Below, piece by piece: positions 5,272 to 6,227 of a stretch of 6,227 bases of DNA. The first letter of the stretch is position 1; each line of letters begins with the position of its first letter. The stretch lies in NCBI GenBank assembly GCA_030672485.1, contig DAOVGH010000072.1, positions 1 through 6,227 of the forward strand, given 5' to 3'. A program made the position numbers and the translations under genes. The stretch comes from Desulfobacterales bacterium. GTDB taxonomy: Bacteria; Desulfobacterota; DSM-4660; Desulfatiglandales; B25-G16. The notes under the pieces were generated by a model, which worked only from the letters and a program-made list of their open reading frames with translations, did no database searches and had not been told where the DNA came from.

Positions 5272-6227
5272 ATGCGTAAGAGATTTAGGTTATTGTTCTC
5301 CATAAACCCCCTCTCCATCACCATTTATCTTACCCTTTTGATAGCCCTTATATTCCTTGTAGGCCCACCATTTCTTGAGATTGTTGAACTCAAGACCTTG
5401 GATTTGAGGTTTAGATCAAGGGGAACTATGAAGGCAAGTGATGCTGTTGTACTTGCTGTTATAGATGAAAAAAGCCTTGATGAAGAGGGAAGATGGCCGT
5501 GGCCCCGATCCAAGATTGCCAGGCTGGTTGACTATCTCTCGGATGATGGGGCAAAGGTCATAGGATTTGATGTTGGCTTTCTTGAGCCCGATGAAAACAA
5601 CAATCTCTCCTTTATCCAGGAACTGGAGTCTAAGATGCGGAGCCTACAATTAAGAAACATCGAGTTAGACAGATTTCTATATGAATCCAGGCTCTTGGCT
5701 GATAATGATCTTATCTTAGCCGATGCCATAAAAAGCTCAAAGGCCAAGGTTGTACTCGGCTATTTCTTTCATACCAGCCAAGAGGCTCTTGGCTATGAGA
5801 TTGAACCGGAGACCATAAATAATAGCTTAGCCCAAATAGGTGCATCCAGATACCCCATTCACTTGTCTCAGGAAGAAACCAATATCGACCCCTTCGTTGT
5901 TGAAGCCTACGCCCCTGAAGTAAATCTCCAGATACTAAATCAGGCCACGGACGCATCCGGTTATCTTAACGTGTTCCCCGACCCAGATGGTGTCGTCAGG
6001 TGGATACCCTTAATTATGAAATGTGGAGGGGAGACCTTTTCCCCTCTTTCCGTACAATCTATATGGCAGTACTTGGATCGCCCTCCCCTGATGGTCAAGA
6101 TAGCCCCCTACGGGGTAGAGGGGATTCAGATGGGGGAAATTGCTGTTCCAACTGATGAGACAGGTCGATTGATGATAAACTACCTCGGTCCGCCCAAGAC
6201 GTTTCCCCATTATCCTATTACAGACAT
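5272..6227 (+). CDS. CHASE2-domain membrane sensor protein, N-terminal part (runs off the right edge)
   Basis: Seen: 318 codons open from ATG 5272 to the window end, with AAAGGA (5260-5265) 6 nt before the start. Residues about 1-8 are basic, followed by one hydrophobic segment at about 14-31 that acts as a signal anchor and puts what follows outside the membrane. The rest matches CHASE2: ELKTLDLRFRSRG (39-51), VIDEKSLDEEGRWPWPR, GAKVIGFDVGFLEPD, then SGYLNVFPDPDGVVRWIPL and DETGRLMINYLGPPKTFP near the edge. Family knowledge: CHASE2 is an extracytoplasmic sensory domain of unknown ligand, usually followed by three membrane helices and a cyclase, histidine kinase, diguanylate cyclase or serine/threonine kinase. 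The output domain is outside the window; adenylate/guanylate cyclase is the commonest architecture but is a guess here. It is transcribed away from the thi operon and no functional link is evident. Confidence 0.88.
   Translation, partial: MRKRFRLLFSINPLSITIYLTLLIALIFLVGPPFLEIVELKTLDLRFRSRGTMKASDAVVLAVIDEKSLDEEGRWPWPRSKIARLVDYLSDDGAKVIGFDVGFLEPDENNNLSFIQELESKMRSLQLRNIELDRFLYESRLLADNDLILADAIKSSKAKVVLGYFFHTSQEALGYEIEPETINNSLAQIGASRYPIHLSQEETNIDPFVVEAYAPEVNLQILNQATDASGYLNVFPDPDGVVRWIPLIMKCGGETFSPLSVQSIWQYLDRPPLMVKIAPYGVEGIQMGEIAVPTDETGRLMINYLGPPKTFPHYPITD

Noticed and set aside
5325..6210. Several minus-strand open frames opposite the CHASE2 gene
   Set aside because: The plus strand is one continuous frame with clear CHASE2 homology over the whole stretch, so these are shadows.

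Overview
The window holds six protein-coding genes and no tRNA, rRNA, CRISPR array or recognisable insertion sequence. Five genes lie on the minus strand; one partial gene runs divergently on the plus strand at the right end. An obligate or facultative anaerobe of the former Deltaproteobacteria (Desulfobacterota or a relative) is the best guess. It rests on the short ThiC form, the ClpX-like ATPase with a HslU-like core and no zinc domain, the CHASE2 receptor protein and the moderate base composition. No rRNA or marker gene fixes the taxonomy, so the placement is inference.

Layout, left to right. Positions 1-515 (minus) hold the N-terminal part of a ClpX/HslU-type AAA+ ATPase that runs off the left edge. 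Positions 516-878 are non-coding as far as I can tell and contain the likely promoter of that ATPase. Positions 879-1955 (minus) are mtnA, methylthioribose-1-phosphate isomerase, with both catalytic residues. Positions 1956-2077 are a spacer with a GC-rich palindrome flanked by an exact 9-bp duplication. Positions 2078-2905 (minus) encode a HAD-IIB phosphatase of the mannosyl-3-phosphoglycerate phosphatase family. It overlaps thiC (2898-4181, minus) by 8 bp, and thiC follows thiD (4204-4977, minus) after 22 bp. Positions 4978-5271 are a divergent control region. Positions 5272-6227 (plus) are the N-terminal, CHASE2-containing part of a membrane sensor protein that runs off the right edge.

How they work together. 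ThiC makes HMP-phosphate from the purine intermediate AIR, and ThiD phosphorylates it to HMP-PP, so thiD-thiC is a complete pyrimidine branch of thiamine synthesis in one operon. The HAD phosphatase is translationally coupled to thiC, which is odd for a compatible-solute enzyme. mtnA belongs to salvage of 5'-methylthioadenosine and may or may not be read from the same transcript, because the palindrome lies between. Just before thiD, on the thi-operon strand, there is a terminator-like hairpin with a U-tract, preceded by sequence that could form a competing structure. No TPP riboswitch consensus is visible there. This leader is the most interesting regulatory signal in the window. I did not find a clearly new multi-gene system.
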